From Thioalkalicoccus limnaeus (GTDB lineage: Bacteria; Pseudomonadota; Gammaproteobacteria; Chromatiales; Chromatiaceae), in the NCBI RefSeq assembly GCF_041197575.1, contig NZ_JBDKXB010000017.1, positions 1 through 64,000 on the forward strand: a stretch of DNA of 64,000 nucleotides, read 5' to 3'. The notes beneath the pieces are model-generated. The model searched no databases and was not told the origin of the DNA. It saw only the letters and a list, made by a program, of their open reading frames with translations. Shown in pieces: positions 52,652 through 61,936 of this stretch (positions within the stretch are counted from its first letter, which is position 1; every line of letters begins with the position of its first letter). The position numbers and the translations under genes are program-made.

Positions 52652-53397
52652 CAACCGCCCTCCTTTGGCGTCTCCACGAAGGCGATGCGTCCGCGATAGG
52701 TTTGCCGCAGATTTTCTGTCGTGAAGACCTCGCGGACGGCGCCTGCCGCAATACGGCGGACATTGAGCAAGAGGACCGAGTCGAAATACCGAGGTAGCGT
52801 CTGTAGGTCGTGATGCACAACCACCACGGTTTTCCCGTCCGATTGAAGTTCGCGCAGAATCTCGATGATGGTGCGTTCCGTCGTCGCATCTACCCCTTGA
52901 AGGGGTTCGTCCATGAGATAGAGCCGAGCGTCCTGAACGAGGGCACGTGCGAGAAACGTCCGCTGTTGTTGACCGCCGGATAGCTCGCTGATCTGCCGCT
53001 CGGCGAGGTGTGCGATGCCGACCTTTTCGAGCGCGTGCATCGCCTCCGTCCGCTCTTTCTTGCCCGGGCGCTTGAACCACCCGATCTGCCCGTACAATCC
53101 CATCAGTACGACGTCCAGCACGTTCGTGGGGAAATCCCAGTCCACACTGGTGCGCTGTGGAACGTACGCGGCCTGCTCACGCACGTCGCGATATGGCCGC
53201 CCAAGCACGCGAATCTGGCCGGAAGCGGGTTGGACCAGGCCGAGTACAGCCTTCAACAGCGTACTCTTGCCGGCTCCATTCGGACCTGCAATGGCCACGA
53301 GATCGCCTTGCTCCACCGTCCAGTCGATGTCCCACAAGACGGGTTTGTCGCGATAGGCCATCGAGAGATCGCGCACGGTTAGGGCAGGAGTCGACAT
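52651..53397 (-). CDS. Metal ABC transporter ATPase
   Basis: A 248-residue ABC ATPase of the TroB/ZnuC class. Walker A GPNGAGKS (about 39-46), Q-loop YVPQR, signature LSGGQQQR, Walker B LYLMDEP, and the H-loop VVHHD are all intact. It drives import by the two permeases encoded after it. The start ATG is 166 bp downstream of the binding-protein gene, so a weak internal promoter is possible. Confidence 0.93.
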   Translation of the reverse strand: MSTPALTVRDLSMAYRDKPVLWDIDWTVEQGDLVAIAGPNGAGKSTLLKAVLGLVQPASGQIRVLGRPYRDVREQAAYVPQRTSVDWDFPTNVLDVVLMGLYGQIGWFKRPGKKERTEAMHALEKVGIAHLAERQISELSGGQQQRTFLARALVQDARLYLMDEPLQGVDATTERTIIEILRELQSDGKTVVVVHHDLQTLPRYFDSVLLLNVRRIAAGAVREVFTTENLRQTYRGRIAFVETPKEGG

Positions 53398-53563
53398 GTC
53401 GGGGTAAGTATCGTGGTCGCTCAGCAGAAGTGAGTCTCGCTCATTGGGGCCGTCGCCAAAGGCTCCATGGCTGGTCGGTGCCCCACTGCGGTGTCAGCAA
53501 TGCCCTATCGCCCGTGCGCCCAAGTGCCGCGACGGCCGAGGTTGCGAACGAGCCCCGAAGGCG

Positions 53564-54496
53564 TCAGTTGGGGTCGCGCAGGAGTCCCTCCACGATGGTG
53601 TCGATGTTGTGACGCATCATACCGATGTAGGTACCTTCCGGCGTCCCTCGATCCCCGAGTGCATCGCCGTAGAGCGTACCGCCGAGGGTCGCGTTAAAAC
53701 CTTTGGCCTGGGCTGCGCGGCGTACGGCTTCAATACCCCTTTCTGGCACGGACGACTCAGCGAACAGCACAGGAATCTGCCGTTCTACGATGAATTCTGC
53801 CATGCGTTGAACGTCGGCGGTGCCCGCTTCCGTGGCGGTGCTGATTCCTTGCAGACCCCGGACGTCGAAACCGTAGGCTTTTCCGAAATATTTGAAGGCA
53901 TCGTGCGATGTCAAGAGCACGCGACGCGGATCGGGAACCGCGCTTGCCCGTTCATGCAGATACGAATCGAGCTCTGCCATTTCGTCGAGCAGCGCAGCCG
54001 TACGCGCGCGGAATCCCTCGGCATTGTCCGGATCCATTGCGACCAGGACATCACGCACGTGCTCCGCGACGATTTGCCATAGCGAGACATCCAGCCAGAC
54101 GTGGGGGTCTCGATGGCCGGGATAGTCCGGCGAAGAGATCAGCAGGCCATCGGGAATGACTTCGGCGAGGGCTTCCGTTCGGACGCCGCGCTGGCCCATT
54201 TGCTCGAACAGGTCGGTCATCCGTCCTTCGAGGTGGTGGCCATTATAGAAGACGATATCCGCGCGGCTCATTCGATGCGCGTCACCCTCGCTGGCTCGGT
54301 AGAGGTGCGGGTCGATGCCCGGGCCCATTAAGCTGGCAAGCGATATGTCGTCTCCACCAATGGTCCTGACCAGGTCGCCGATGATGTTCGTCGTCGCGAC
54401 CACTCTGAGGCGGTCGTCATCTTCTCCACCCGTCTCGCATCCGGCGACACCAAGAAGCAGCGCCGATAGCAGAAGTCCGTGCAATAGAAATCGCAT
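53564..54496 (-). CDS. Metal-binding lipoprotein, manganese type
   Basis: A 310-residue cluster A-I solute-binding lipoprotein with lipobox LLGVAGC. Likely ligands are the His of GIDPHLYR, the His of RDPHVWLD, the Glu of LFAESSV, and the Asp of LYGDALG, the His-His-Glu-Asp set of PsaA/MntC-type Mn(or Fe)-binding proteins; zinc-type ZnuA has His in the third place and a His-rich loop, both absent. The ATG at 54496 has GGGAG upstream. First gene of the importer, preceded by a remarkable hairpin array. Confidence 0.88.
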   Translation of the reverse strand: MRFLLHGLLLSALLLGVAGCETGGEDDDRLRVVATTNIIGDLVRTIGGDDISLASLMGPGIDPHLYRASEGDAHRMSRADIVFYNGHHLEGRMTDLFEQMGQRGVRTEALAEVIPDGLLISSPDYPGHRDPHVWLDVSLWQIVAEHVRDVLVAMDPDNAEGFRARTAALLDEMAELDSYLHERASAVPDPRRVLLTSHDAFKYFGKAYGFDVRGLQGISTATEAGTADVQRMAEFIVERQIPVLFAESSVPERGIEAVRRAAQAKGFNATLGGTLYGDALGDRGTPEGTYIGMMRHNIDTIVEGLLRDPN

Positions 54497-55069
54497 CTGC
54501 TTTTTCTCCCGTGATCCGTTCTCGAGAGTCTCGTTGCATGAGGGCACCTTGAAAGATTCAAGGTGCCCGCTCGGGGCAAGGATGCCCCGCCATTTTCAGT
54601 CGCCTAAGCGACTGAAAATGAAGCGAAGCGAGAATCGCATTTTCGCTTCGCGTCTGGAAAAATTGCCCGGATGGCAATTTTTCAAGGTCCCCATGAGAGC
54701 CTGGAACTTCAGTTAGAGCAACCCGCACCTCTTGTCTGTCACACGGGCACGTCGGAAAACGCAAAGCGCCGATGCGGGGTAGGGATGCCTGTTTCGAGCA
54801 CCACCCGACAGGCAATGCTCCAGGGTTTGCCTTATTCTCGACCCATGTAGCATACAGGATTTCATCGGAGAACCGATATCGGATGTCCGCCAATTTCACC
54901 CAGTTCAGGGATCAATTCAGGGATCCGGTTCATTGGCGAAGCACCGTGTGGTTCCGCGCTTCCCGAGTACGCGTCAGGCGTTCCCGCGGGATCGCTGACG
55001 GGCTGGCTGGCGATCCTTCTGCGTTGACGCAGATCGGCGCCCATCGCCCGAGGGCCGGGACGGCTCGCC
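54497..55069. other. Intergenic region with hairpin array
   Basis: A 573-bp gap between the importer and exporter operons, holding the promoter of the Mn-type importer. Positions 54542-54682 are a chain of five hairpins (listed separately). I see no recognisable yybP-ykoY or other metal riboswitch core; the rest looks unstructured. Confidence 0.6.
54542..54682. repeat. Array of five consecutive perfect or near-perfect hairpins
   Basis: H1 54542-54568 (12-bp arms GGGCACCTTGAA); H2 54572-54589 (7-bp arms CGGGGCA); H3 54591-54620 (13-bp arms CATTTTCAGTCGC, loop CTAA); H4 54623-54651 (13-bp arms from GCGAAGCGA with one G-T, loop CGC); H5 54658-54682 (10-bp arms AAAAATTGCC). Gaps are only 1-6 nt. 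H5 has A- and T-tracts like a bidirectional terminator. The array ends 46 nt before the lipoprotein ATG. Confidence 0.9.
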
Positions 55070-56197
55070 TCAATACCGCCGATGGCGAAAAAGCCAGCCG
55101 GCCGCGCCGAGCGTGAACAGCGCGATCAGAGCAAGCGGCCACAATTGCGGCCACACCTGACCGAAACCGGCGCCTTCCAGAAAGACGCCGCGCAAGATGA
55201 CCAGGTAATAGCGCAGAGGATCGATGAGTGTCAGGGCCTGCACGGCCGCCGGCATGTTGTCGATGGGTGTGGCGAATCCCGAGAGGATCACCGCCGGTAC
55301 CATGAACAGAAAGGCCCCGAGCAGCGCCTGTTGCAGCGTGGCGGCGAGCGCGGAGATCATCAAACCGATGCCCACGGCCGCCAACGCGAAGAGCAGCACA
55401 CCGCTGTAGAGTGCCCGAAGATCCCCGGTCAGGGGAATCTCGAACCAGAACACCGCGATGGTCATCACCAACGAGGCTTGGACGACGCCGATCAGGACAC
55501 CGGGCAAGGCCTTGCCGATCAGGATCTCGGCCGGACGCAGCGGCGTCATCAGGAGCTGATCGAAGGTGCCCTGTTCGCGCTCGCGGGCGACCGATAAGGC
55601 CGTCACCATCATGGTCACGACCAGCGTCAGCAAGCCTACCAGGCCGGAGACGAAGAACCAGCGGCTCTCCAGGTTGGGGTTGTACCAGGCGCGGATGACG
55701 AGCCGCGTCGGCAGACCCGGCAGGCCCTGCGCACTTGCCCAGTCGCGGTTGAAGTCGGCCAGGATGCGCACGACATCGTTTCTCACGACTTGGGCACTGT
55801 TGGAATTGCGCCCATCGACCAGGATCTGGACCGAGGCGGTGCGTCCCCCGCTCAGGTCGGCACTGAACCGCGGCGGGATCTGGATCACCAGCCGCACGGC
55901 GCGCCGGTCGATGTGCGCGCCGATCGCGTCGGGGTGATTCAGATGGCCGGCGAAGGCGAAGCTCGGGGCGCCCTCGAAGCGAGCGAGCAGTTCACGCGCC
56001 GCCGCGCCGCCATCGCGATCGAGCACGGCGTAGTCGATGCGGTGCAGATCGAAGGAGGCGGCGTAACCGAACACCAGCAGCTGGATCAGCGGTGGCACGA
56101 TGACCACGATCCGGCTGCGCTTGTCGCGAAACAGGGCCAGGAATTCCTTGACCGTGAGCGCCAATAGGCGGGTGAACAGGGGGCTGATCGGGGTCAT
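55070..56197 (-). CDS. ABC-2 exporter permease (YbhR-like)
   Basis: A 375-residue ABC-2 permease. N-terminal helix near residues 25-45, a large periplasmic domain (about 50-170), then five C-terminal helices with LREREQGTFDQLLMTP-type context (VAREREQGTFDQLLMTPLRP). Paired with the next permease, ATPase and HlyD protein it forms a YbhFSRG-type exporter for hydrophobic or cationic compounds. Starts 6 nt after the partner permease. Confidence 0.9.
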   Translation of the reverse strand: MTPISPLFTRLLALTVKEFLALFRDKRSRIVVIVPPLIQLLVFGYAASFDLHRIDYAVLDRDGGAAARELLARFEGAPSFAFAGHLNHPDAIGAHIDRRAVRLVIQIPPRFSADLSGGRTASVQILVDGRNSNSAQVVRNDVVRILADFNRDWASAQGLPGLPTRLVIRAWYNPNLESRWFFVSGLVGLLTLVVTMMVTALSVAREREQGTFDQLLMTPLRPAEILIGKALPGVLIGVVQASLVMTIAVFWFEIPLTGDLRALYSGVLLFALAAVGIGLMISALAATLQQALLGAFLFMVPAVILSGFATPIDNMPAAVQALTLIDPLRYYLVILRGVFLEGAGFGQVWPQLWPLALIALFTLGAAGWLFRHRRY

Positions 56198-56203
56198 CGG
56201 CCG

Positions 56204-57346
56204 TTATTCGAGGCGCTTATGCAGCAGCCGTCGGCTGAGCCCGAGCAAGGCACCGGCCATCAGCGCCAGCGCCGCCGCGTTCGGCAGGATCAGGCTCCAG
56301 ACGTCTCCGGCCAGAAAGAGCGTTTGCAGGATGGTCACGAAATAGCGAGCCGCGACCAGATAGGTCAGCGCGCGCACGGGCGTCGGCATGCTGTCGATGT
56401 CGAACAGGAAGCCCGAGAGCAGGAAGGCCGGCAGAAAGGTGACGAGGAGCGCGATCATACCGGCGAGAAACTGATTGCGCGTGACGATCGAGATCAGCAA
56501 GCCCATGCCGAGCGCGGTCAGCAAAAAGAGTGTCGAGCAGAGCGCCAGCACCCAAAACGAACCCCGCAGCGGCACATCGAAAAGCCCGAGCGCCATCAGC
56601 ACCGACAACACCATCCCGCCCAAACCGAGTACGAAGTAGGGGAGCAGCTTGCCGATCAGGATCTCGTCGATGGTCACCGGCGTGACGAGCAGCGCCTCGA
56701 GCGTGCCGCGTTCCCATTCCCGCGCGAACACCAGCGCTGTGAGCAGGGCGCCGACCAGGGTCATGTTGACTACCAAGAGTCCAGGCACCAAGAAGTGGCG
56801 GCTCTCCAGCTCCGGGTTGAACCAGACACGGATCTCGGCCGCGACCGGCTCGACGAGGCCGAGGCCGAGCCCGTGCGCATCGCTTTCCTGTTGCAGCCAG
56901 TTCGACCAAACGCCTTGGATGTAGCCTTGCAGCAGGCGCGCCGAGTTGGCATCGACGCCATTGAGGATGACGCCGATCGGTGCCTCGGCCGAGCCCGTGC
57001 TGGCGCCCGCGATGCGCTGACTGAAATCACTCGGCAGCACCACCAAGCCCTTCACATGATGACGGCGCACCGCCTCGCGCCCGTCCTGGAGCGTCGCGTA
57101 GAGGCGTGGCTCGAAATAGGGTGAATTCTGGAAGGCGGCCGTGAACGATTGGGCCGCTGTGCTCGGCTGCTCGATCACGAGGCCGACCGGCACCTGTCTG
57201 GCATCGAGCGACACCCCATAGCCGAACAGCAAGAGCAGTCCGCCGGGCAGGACGAAGGCGATCGCAAGACTCGAAGGGTCGCGCAGGATCTGCAACCACT
57301 CCTTGCGCAGCAGCCCGAGCAATCGGCGTGACATCCAGTGCGGCAT
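56204..57346 (-). CDS. ABC-2 exporter permease (YbhS-like)
   Basis: A 380-residue ABC-2 permease with the same layout as its partner: anchor helix, periplasmic domain, and five C-terminal helices, with FAREWERGTLEALLVTPVTI near residue 220. Start ATG at 57346 overlaps the ATPase stop as TGATG; the long open frame upstream is an ATPase shadow. Forms a heterodimer with the following permease. Confidence 0.9.
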   Translation of the reverse strand: MPHWMSRRLLGLLRKEWLQILRDPSSLAIAFVLPGGLLLLFGYGVSLDARQVPVGLVIEQPSTAAQSFTAAFQNSPYFEPRLYATLQDGREAVRRHHVKGLVVLPSDFSQRIAGASTGSAEAPIGVILNGVDANSARLLQGYIQGVWSNWLQQESDAHGLGLGLVEPVAAEIRVWFNPELESRHFLVPGLLVVNMTLVGALLTALVFAREWERGTLEALLVTPVTIDEILIGKLLPYFVLGLGGMVLSVLMALGLFDVPLRGSFWVLALCSTLFLLTALGMGLLISIVTRNQFLAGMIALLVTFLPAFLLSGFLFDIDSMPTPVRALTYLVAARYFVTILQTLFLAGDVWSLILPNAAALALMAGALLGLSRRLLHKRLE

Positions 57347-59088
57347 CAGGCGGGTCCACCATGCGCGTGCGTCTCGATCAGCCGGATGAAGGCGTCTTCC
57401 AGCTCGGGGCAGGGTTGCTCGGGGGTCGCGGCGCGCGCCTTGATCGCGGCGGGGGTGCCCAGGGCCAGGATCTCGCCGGCTGCGAGGATCGCGACCCGAT
57501 CGCAATATTCGGCCTCGGGCAAGACGTGCGTCGTGACCAGGATCGTCACGCCTTCCTCGGCCAGCGCGTTGATCCGGTCCCAGAATTCGCGGCGTGCCAG
57601 CGGATCGACCCCTGACGTGGGTTCGTCGAGAAAGAGGATGTGAGGCTCGTGCATCAGGGCAGCGGCCATGGCCAGACGCTGCTTGTAGCCGAGCGGCAAG
57701 GTGCCGCTGTCGGCTGTCGTCAGCGCCGCCAGCTCGAAGGACTCCAGCGCCCAGTCGATCCGCGCCCGGGCGTGGCGACCGCGTAACCCATAGGCGCGGG
57801 CAAAGAAGTCGAGATTCTGGCGTACCGTGAGATTGGTGTAGAGCGCGAAGCTCTGCGACATATAGCCGACCCGCCGACGCGCCTCGGCCGGCGCGCGGCG
57901 CAGGTCCACGCCGGCCACGCGCACTTGCCCAGCGGTTGGCGGCAGCAGTCCGCACAGTATCCGAAAGGTGGTGGTCTTGCCGGCGCCATTGGCGCCCAGG
58001 AGTCCGAAGACCTCGCCGGGCTCGACGCTGAATCTCGCGTCCTTCACCGCCACGAAGTCGCCGAAGACGCGGTGGAGTGACTCGACCTCGATCGCCGTGC
58101 CGGCCAGGCGTGACCTCTTGCGTGCGTCGGACCGGGGAGCGGCGCGTGCTCCGTTGCTCAGCCGTTCGACGAAGCTATCCTCGAGTCGCGGCCGAACCCG
58201 CTGCCAGTCACTCCCTTCGGGCTCGTGCTCTGGTGGGAATTCTTGCGCACTCGCCGCATCGAGGATGACGCGAATCGACTCGCCCTGTAGCGCCGCATCG
58301 ACCACGCCCGGTCGTCGGCTCAATTCGGCACGGCGCGCGCGCCGCGTCGCGGGCGTCACGGCGATCTCGAAAACGCGACCGCGCAATGGTTCCGTGAAAC
58401 ATTCGGGTGGCCCTTGGTCGATCAGCCGGCCAGCGTGCAACAGGATCACATCGGCGCAGCGCTCGGCCTCGTCCAGGTAAGCGGTCGAGAGCAGCACGCT
58501 CATGCCCTCCTGTTCGACGAGTCGATGGACGATCGACCACAGCTCGCGCCGCGAGACCGGGTCGACCCCGACCGTCGGCTCGTCGAGCAACAGCAGTCGC
58601 GGGGGTGCGACCAGGGTGCAGGCCAGGCCCAGCTTCTGTTTCATGCCGCCCGAGAGCCGTCCGGCCAGACGTCCCAGGAAGGGGCCGAGCCCGGTCATGT
58701 CCATCAGATGCGCATAGCGCTCGCGGCGTGCCGCCTCGGGCACTTGCTGGAGATCGGCGTAGAGATCCAGATTCTCGCGTACGCTCAGATCCTCGTAGAG
58801 CCCGAAGCGCTGCGGCATATAGCCAATGCACGACTGAACGGCGAGCGGTTCGGCGGTGACATCCAGTCCCAGTACCTCGACCCGGCCGGCATCCGGTCGG
58901 AGCAAGCCCGCGACAACGCGCATCAGGGTCGTCTTTCCGGCCCCATCCGGGCCGACAAGTCCGGTCACCGCCCCCGGCGCGAGGGTGCAGGAGATGTCGG
59001 TGAGCGCTTCGATGACCTGTCCTGCCCGCCGGAAACGTTTGACGAGATGCGCGATGCGCAGCGGAGGAGAGGATTCAGCGCGCCTCAT
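57346..59088 (-). CDS. Double ABC ATPase (YbhF-like)
   Basis: A 580-residue fused ATPase. First domain: Walker A GPDGAGKT, signature LSGGMKQKL, Walker B LLLLDEP. Second domain (about 340-570): GANGAGKT, LPLGYKQRL in place of LSGGQ, LFLDEPTSGVD. Both Walker sites look functional; the divergent second signature is normal for this family. It powers the two ABC-2 permeases. It overlaps the HlyD gene by 14 bp. Confidence 0.92.
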   Translation of the reverse strand: MRRAESSPPLRIAHLVKRFRRAGQVIEALTDISCTLAPGAVTGLVGPDGAGKTTLMRVVAGLLRPDAGRVEVLGLDVTAEPLAVQSCIGYMPQRFGLYEDLSVRENLDLYADLQQVPEAARRERYAHLMDMTGLGPFLGRLAGRLSGGMKQKLGLACTLVAPPRLLLLDEPTVGVDPVSRRELWSIVHRLVEQEGMSVLLSTAYLDEAERCADVILLHAGRLIDQGPPECFTEPLRGRVFEIAVTPATRRARRAELSRRPGVVDAALQGESIRVILDAASAQEFPPEHEPEGSDWQRVRPRLEDSFVERLSNGARAAPRSDARKRSRLAGTAIEVESLHRVFGDFVAVKDARFSVEPGEVFGLLGANGAGKTTTFRILCGLLPPTAGQVRVAGVDLRRAPAEARRRVGYMSQSFALYTNLTVRQNLDFFARAYGLRGRHARARIDWALESFELAALTTADSGTLPLGYKQRLAMAAALMHEPHILFLDEPTSGVDPLARREFWDRINALAEEGVTILVTTHVLPEAEYCDRVAILAAGEILALGTPAAIKARAATPEQPCPELEDAFIRLIETHAHGGPA

Positions 59089-60136
59089 GGGTCGAGTTGG
59101 CCTCGGGGCCGCAACCGGGCGTTGCGAGCGGTGCGGCGGCCAGATCGATCTCGACCGTCACCGGCATCCCTTGACGCAGTTCCCCGCGTGGGTTGCAGGC
59201 GAACACCCGTGCCTGATAGACGAGATCGGTGCGAAGCTCGGTGGTCTGCACCGTCTTGGGCGTGAACTCGGCGTTGGGAGCGATATAGCCGACCCAGCCG
59301 GGGTAGGCGCGCCCCGGAAAACTATCGCTGAAGATCGCGGCTGGCTGCCCCGGCGCGACGCGCCCCAGATCCGGACCGGCGAGATAGACGCGCGCCCAAA
59401 GCGGTTCGGTCAGTGTGAGCCTGTAGACGGGGCGCAGCGCCGAGGCCATATCGCCAGGCTCCAAGAGGCGATTCTGGATGACGCCAGTCGTCGGCGCCGC
59501 GAGGCTCGTATCCTCGAGATCGATCTCGGCGGCGTGCAACTCGGCTTCCAGCGCCAGGAGACGCGCGCGTGCCGCGTCGATCTCCTCGGTACGGGTGCCG
59601 GCGAGCACCAAATCCAGACTGGCTTTCACGGCCCCGGCGCGCGCCTCGGCGGCCTCGGCCGCGCTCCGTGCATCGTCATGGTCCTGCGGCGAGACGAGCT
59701 TGCGCGCGGCCAGTTCTTTGGCGCGTTCGGCATGCTGGCGGGCGTTGAGCGCCTCGGTCCGCGCGGCCTCCAGATCGGCCCGCAGCTTGGCGATCTCCTC
59801 CGGGCGCGCGCCGGCCAGCAGCTCGCGCAGTTCGGCGCGTTGGGCCTCGACCCGCGCCTCGGCCATTGCGCGGGCGAGCGTCGGGCGGCGCGCGTCGAGC
59901 CGGGCGAGCGTCTCGCCTTGCACGACCGAAGCGCCCTCGGACACCGACATGGATGCGATGCGCCCGCTCACCTCGAACGCCAGATCGACCTGGCGCACGT
60001 CGATGTGACCGTAGAGCACCAGCCGATCGGCGCGCGCCTGATTGGCCGAGCGCTCGAGTCCCAACAGATAGACCAGCGCTGCCAGCGTCGCCGCCGAGAG
60101 GAACAGGCCAATGACTAGCCGAGGTTTCTTCATCAT
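59075..60136 (-). CDS. HlyD-type membrane-fusion protein (YbhG-like)
   Basis: A 353-residue periplasmic adaptor. An N-terminal signal-anchor (LVIGLFLSAATLAALVYLLG), a biotinyl-lipoyl-like hairpin split by a long Ala/Arg/Glu coiled coil (about 85-215), then beta-barrel and membrane-proximal domains (LLEPGDMASALRPVYRLTLT). It links the inner-membrane ABC exporter to an outer-membrane channel. First gene of the operon. Start ATG at 60136 or 60133; ribosome site weak. Confidence 0.88.
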   Translation of the reverse strand: MMKKPRLVIGLFLSAATLAALVYLLGLERSANQARADRLVLYGHIDVRQVDLAFEVSGRIASMSVSEGASVVQGETLARLDARRPTLARAMAEARVEAQRAELRELLAGARPEEIAKLRADLEAARTEALNARQHAERAKELAARKLVSPQDHDDARSAAEAAEARAGAVKASLDLVLAGTRTEEIDAARARLLALEAELHAAEIDLEDTSLAAPTTGVIQNRLLEPGDMASALRPVYRLTLTEPLWARVYLAGPDLGRVAPGQPAAIFSDSFPGRAYPGWVGYIAPNAEFTPKTVQTTELRTDLVYQARVFACNPRGELRQGMPVTVEIDLAAAPLATPGCGPEANSTHEAR

Positions 60137-60140
60137 GACG

Positions 60141-60170
60141 CGGTCACTCGCGGTCACTCGCGGTCACTCG
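60141..60170. repeat. Triple 10-bp tandem repeat
   Basis: Three exact copies of CGGTCACTCG directly before the HlyD-type gene start. It could be a slippage-prone spot in the leader. Confidence 0.95.
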
Positions 60171-60261
60171 AGGTCTTCGAGTTCACCGATCCTCGGTGCC
60201 GGCCCCGCCCGGGTCGATCGGGCAAGCCGTCCGCACGGCGCGGACTTGCGGCGCACGGTGG

Positions 60262-61062
60262 CTACATCGGCGAGTCGATGATCAGCAGCGATGTCACCTC
60301 GCGCACCCCGACCAGATCCTCGGCGAGGGACTCGACGATCTGTCGCTCCACGGTGGACGACACGGTGCCGCGCAAGACGACGGCCCCGTTGTTGACGACC
60401 GGTTCGATGGTGTTGGCGTTCACGCTGGTGTTGAATATCAACAGTTTTCGGAGGCGTCGCTCGATCCAGGCATCCGGCCGTTCGGCCTCGGCCGCGGTCG
60501 CTTGTGCATCGCGCTCGGCCGATATCAGCGCGGAATCGACGGCCAGATAATTGAACACCTCGTGCACGCCGTCGGTGTGGTTCGCCAGCGTGGTCAGCCG
60601 GTCGGCGGTCTGAGTGCTGCCGACCCGGCCGTGCAGACGGATGGTGCCGTCGTCGACCTCGAAGCGAACATCGGCTCCGGCCAGGCTCACCTTCCAATCG
60701 AGCGGCTGTTGCAGCCGCACTGCCGTATTGAGATCCTGCACCTGTTTGGCTAGTCTGCTCGGCTCGTCGGCGAGCTCGCCACCGAGCGTCAGTGCATTGT
60801 CGATGCGGGTACGACCGGCCACCAGGCCAGCCAACGCGGAGGCCAGGTCGCGTTCGACGTCGTTGCTGACGGTCCCCTCTAGGCGCAGACCCTCGTCGGT
60901 CTCGCTGACGCGGATCGGGTACCCGCTCAGATGTTCGTTGATCGTGAGCAGGGTCTGGATCTTCGCCGCCGTCGCTGTCTCGGCGAAAGACGGCGCGGCC
61001 AGCAGCGACGCGGCGAGCCAGACCGCTGCGAAAAGGGTAGCGCGGAAGGGTAGAGCAGGCAT
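60262..61062 (-). CDS. Periplasmic BON-domain protein
   Basis: A 266-residue exported protein. Signal peptide (about 1-27, FAAVWLAASLLAAPSFA), then three BON-type alpha/beta units: about 30-95, 115-180 (DGTIRLHGRVGSTQTADRL) and 200-266 (NGAVVLRGTVSSTVERQIVE). BON domains bind phospholipid or cell-envelope surfaces, as in OsmY. Envelope stabilisation is the likely role. Start ATG at 61062 fits the signal peptide. Monocistronic, divergent from cbiM. Confidence 0.85.
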   Translation of the reverse strand: MPALPFRATLFAAVWLAASLLAAPSFAETATAAKIQTLLTINEHLSGYPIRVSETDEGLRLEGTVSNDVERDLASALAGLVAGRTRIDNALTLGGELADEPSRLAKQVQDLNTAVRLQQPLDWKVSLAGADVRFEVDDGTIRLHGRVGSTQTADRLTTLANHTDGVHEVFNYLAVDSALISAERDAQATAAEAERPDAWIERRLRKLLIFNTSVNANTIEPVVNNGAVVLRGTVSSTVERQIVESLAEDLVGVREVTSLLIIDSPM

Positions 61063-61203
61063 CGTGTCCCGATCCTCGTGACGGCTGTTGATGTCCGGTA
61101 TGGTAACCGCAATCAGAAGCTTGAGCGAAGACGGCGCAGTGACCCGATCTCCTCGGCGGCGACCGCGGGACGCGCGACACGGCAAATAGCAGAAGAGGTT
61201 CCG

Positions 61204-61836
61204 ATGCACATCGTTGACGGCGTTCTCGCGACCCCGGTGATCGTCGCGGGTACCGCGCTGACCATCGCCGGGGTCGCGCGCGGGCTGAAGGACCTGGATT
61301 TCGAGCGGATCCCGGCCGCCGGTGTGTTGAGCGCGACCTTTTTCGTCGCCGCGCTGATCCATGTCCCGGTCGGGCCGTCGAACGTCCATCTTCTGCTCAA
61401 TGGGTTGGTCGGGCTGGTCCTCGGTTGGGCCGCGTTTCCAGCCCTGTTCATCGCCCTGTTGCTGCAGGCCGTGTTCTTCGGTTTCGGTGGCGTGACCGTT
61501 CTCGGCGTCAACACGCTGGCCCTAGCGGGGCCGGCCGTGCTGGTGCATTACCTGTGTCGTCGCGGGGTGCGTTCGGCGCGCGCGCCGATCGCGTCCGTCT
61601 GGGGCGCGTTCGGCGGCGGTGTCGCGATCCTGTTCACGGTCGGGATCGTGGCCTTGGCCTTGGCCCTGAGCGGCGAGCACTACTGGCCGGCGGCGCAGTT
61701 GATCCTGCTCGCGCACCTGCCGGTGATCGTCGTCGAGGCCCTGCTGTGTGCCGCGGCGGTGACATTGGTTCGCCTGGTCAAACCGGAGCTGTTCGGCCTG
61801 CCGACGGGCGCAATCGCGAGAAATCTCGATGGCTGA
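61204..61836 (+). CDS. cbiM: ECF-type cobalt transporter substrate-binding membrane protein
   Basis: A 210-residue CbiM/NikM protein. It starts MHIVDGVL, whose N-terminal Met-His folds into the metal site in this family, and contains VPVGPSNVHLLLNGLVGLVL and LLLQAVFFGFGGVTVLGVNT, highly conserved. Imports Co2+ (or Ni2+), consistent with cobS elsewhere in the window. Followed by a 35-residue frame and cbiQ; a CbiO ATPase gene is not adjacent. Confidence 0.9.
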   Translation: MHIVDGVLATPVIVAGTALTIAGVARGLKDLDFERIPAAGVLSATFFVAALIHVPVGPSNVHLLLNGLVGLVLGWAAFPALFIALLLQAVFFGFGGVTVLGVNTLALAGPAVLVHYLCRRGVRSARAPIASVWGAFGGGVAILFTVGIVALALALSGEHYWPAAQLILLAHLPVIVVEALLCAAAVTLVRLVKPELFGLPTGAIARNLDG

Positions 61837-61936
61837 TCGTGCGCATGCGACGCCATCGGTCCTGGTCCCCGTCGTCGCGATGGCGGTCAAGGCCGCCGCG
61901 CAGGCCCATCGGGTGGCGGATGGCCATCGGTTCTGA
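61829..61936 (+). CDS. Short frame between cbiM and cbiQ
   Basis: A 35-residue frame beginning ATGGCTGATC, which overlaps the cbiM stop and the cbiQ start. The sequence (PSVLVPVVAMAVKAAAQAHR) has a weakly hydrophobic middle and ends ADGHRF. It might be the remains of a CbiN- or CbiL-type small subunit, or simply a translational bridge. Evidence is thin. Confidence 0.3.
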   Translation: MADRAHATPSVLVPVVAMAVKAAAQAHRVADGHRF

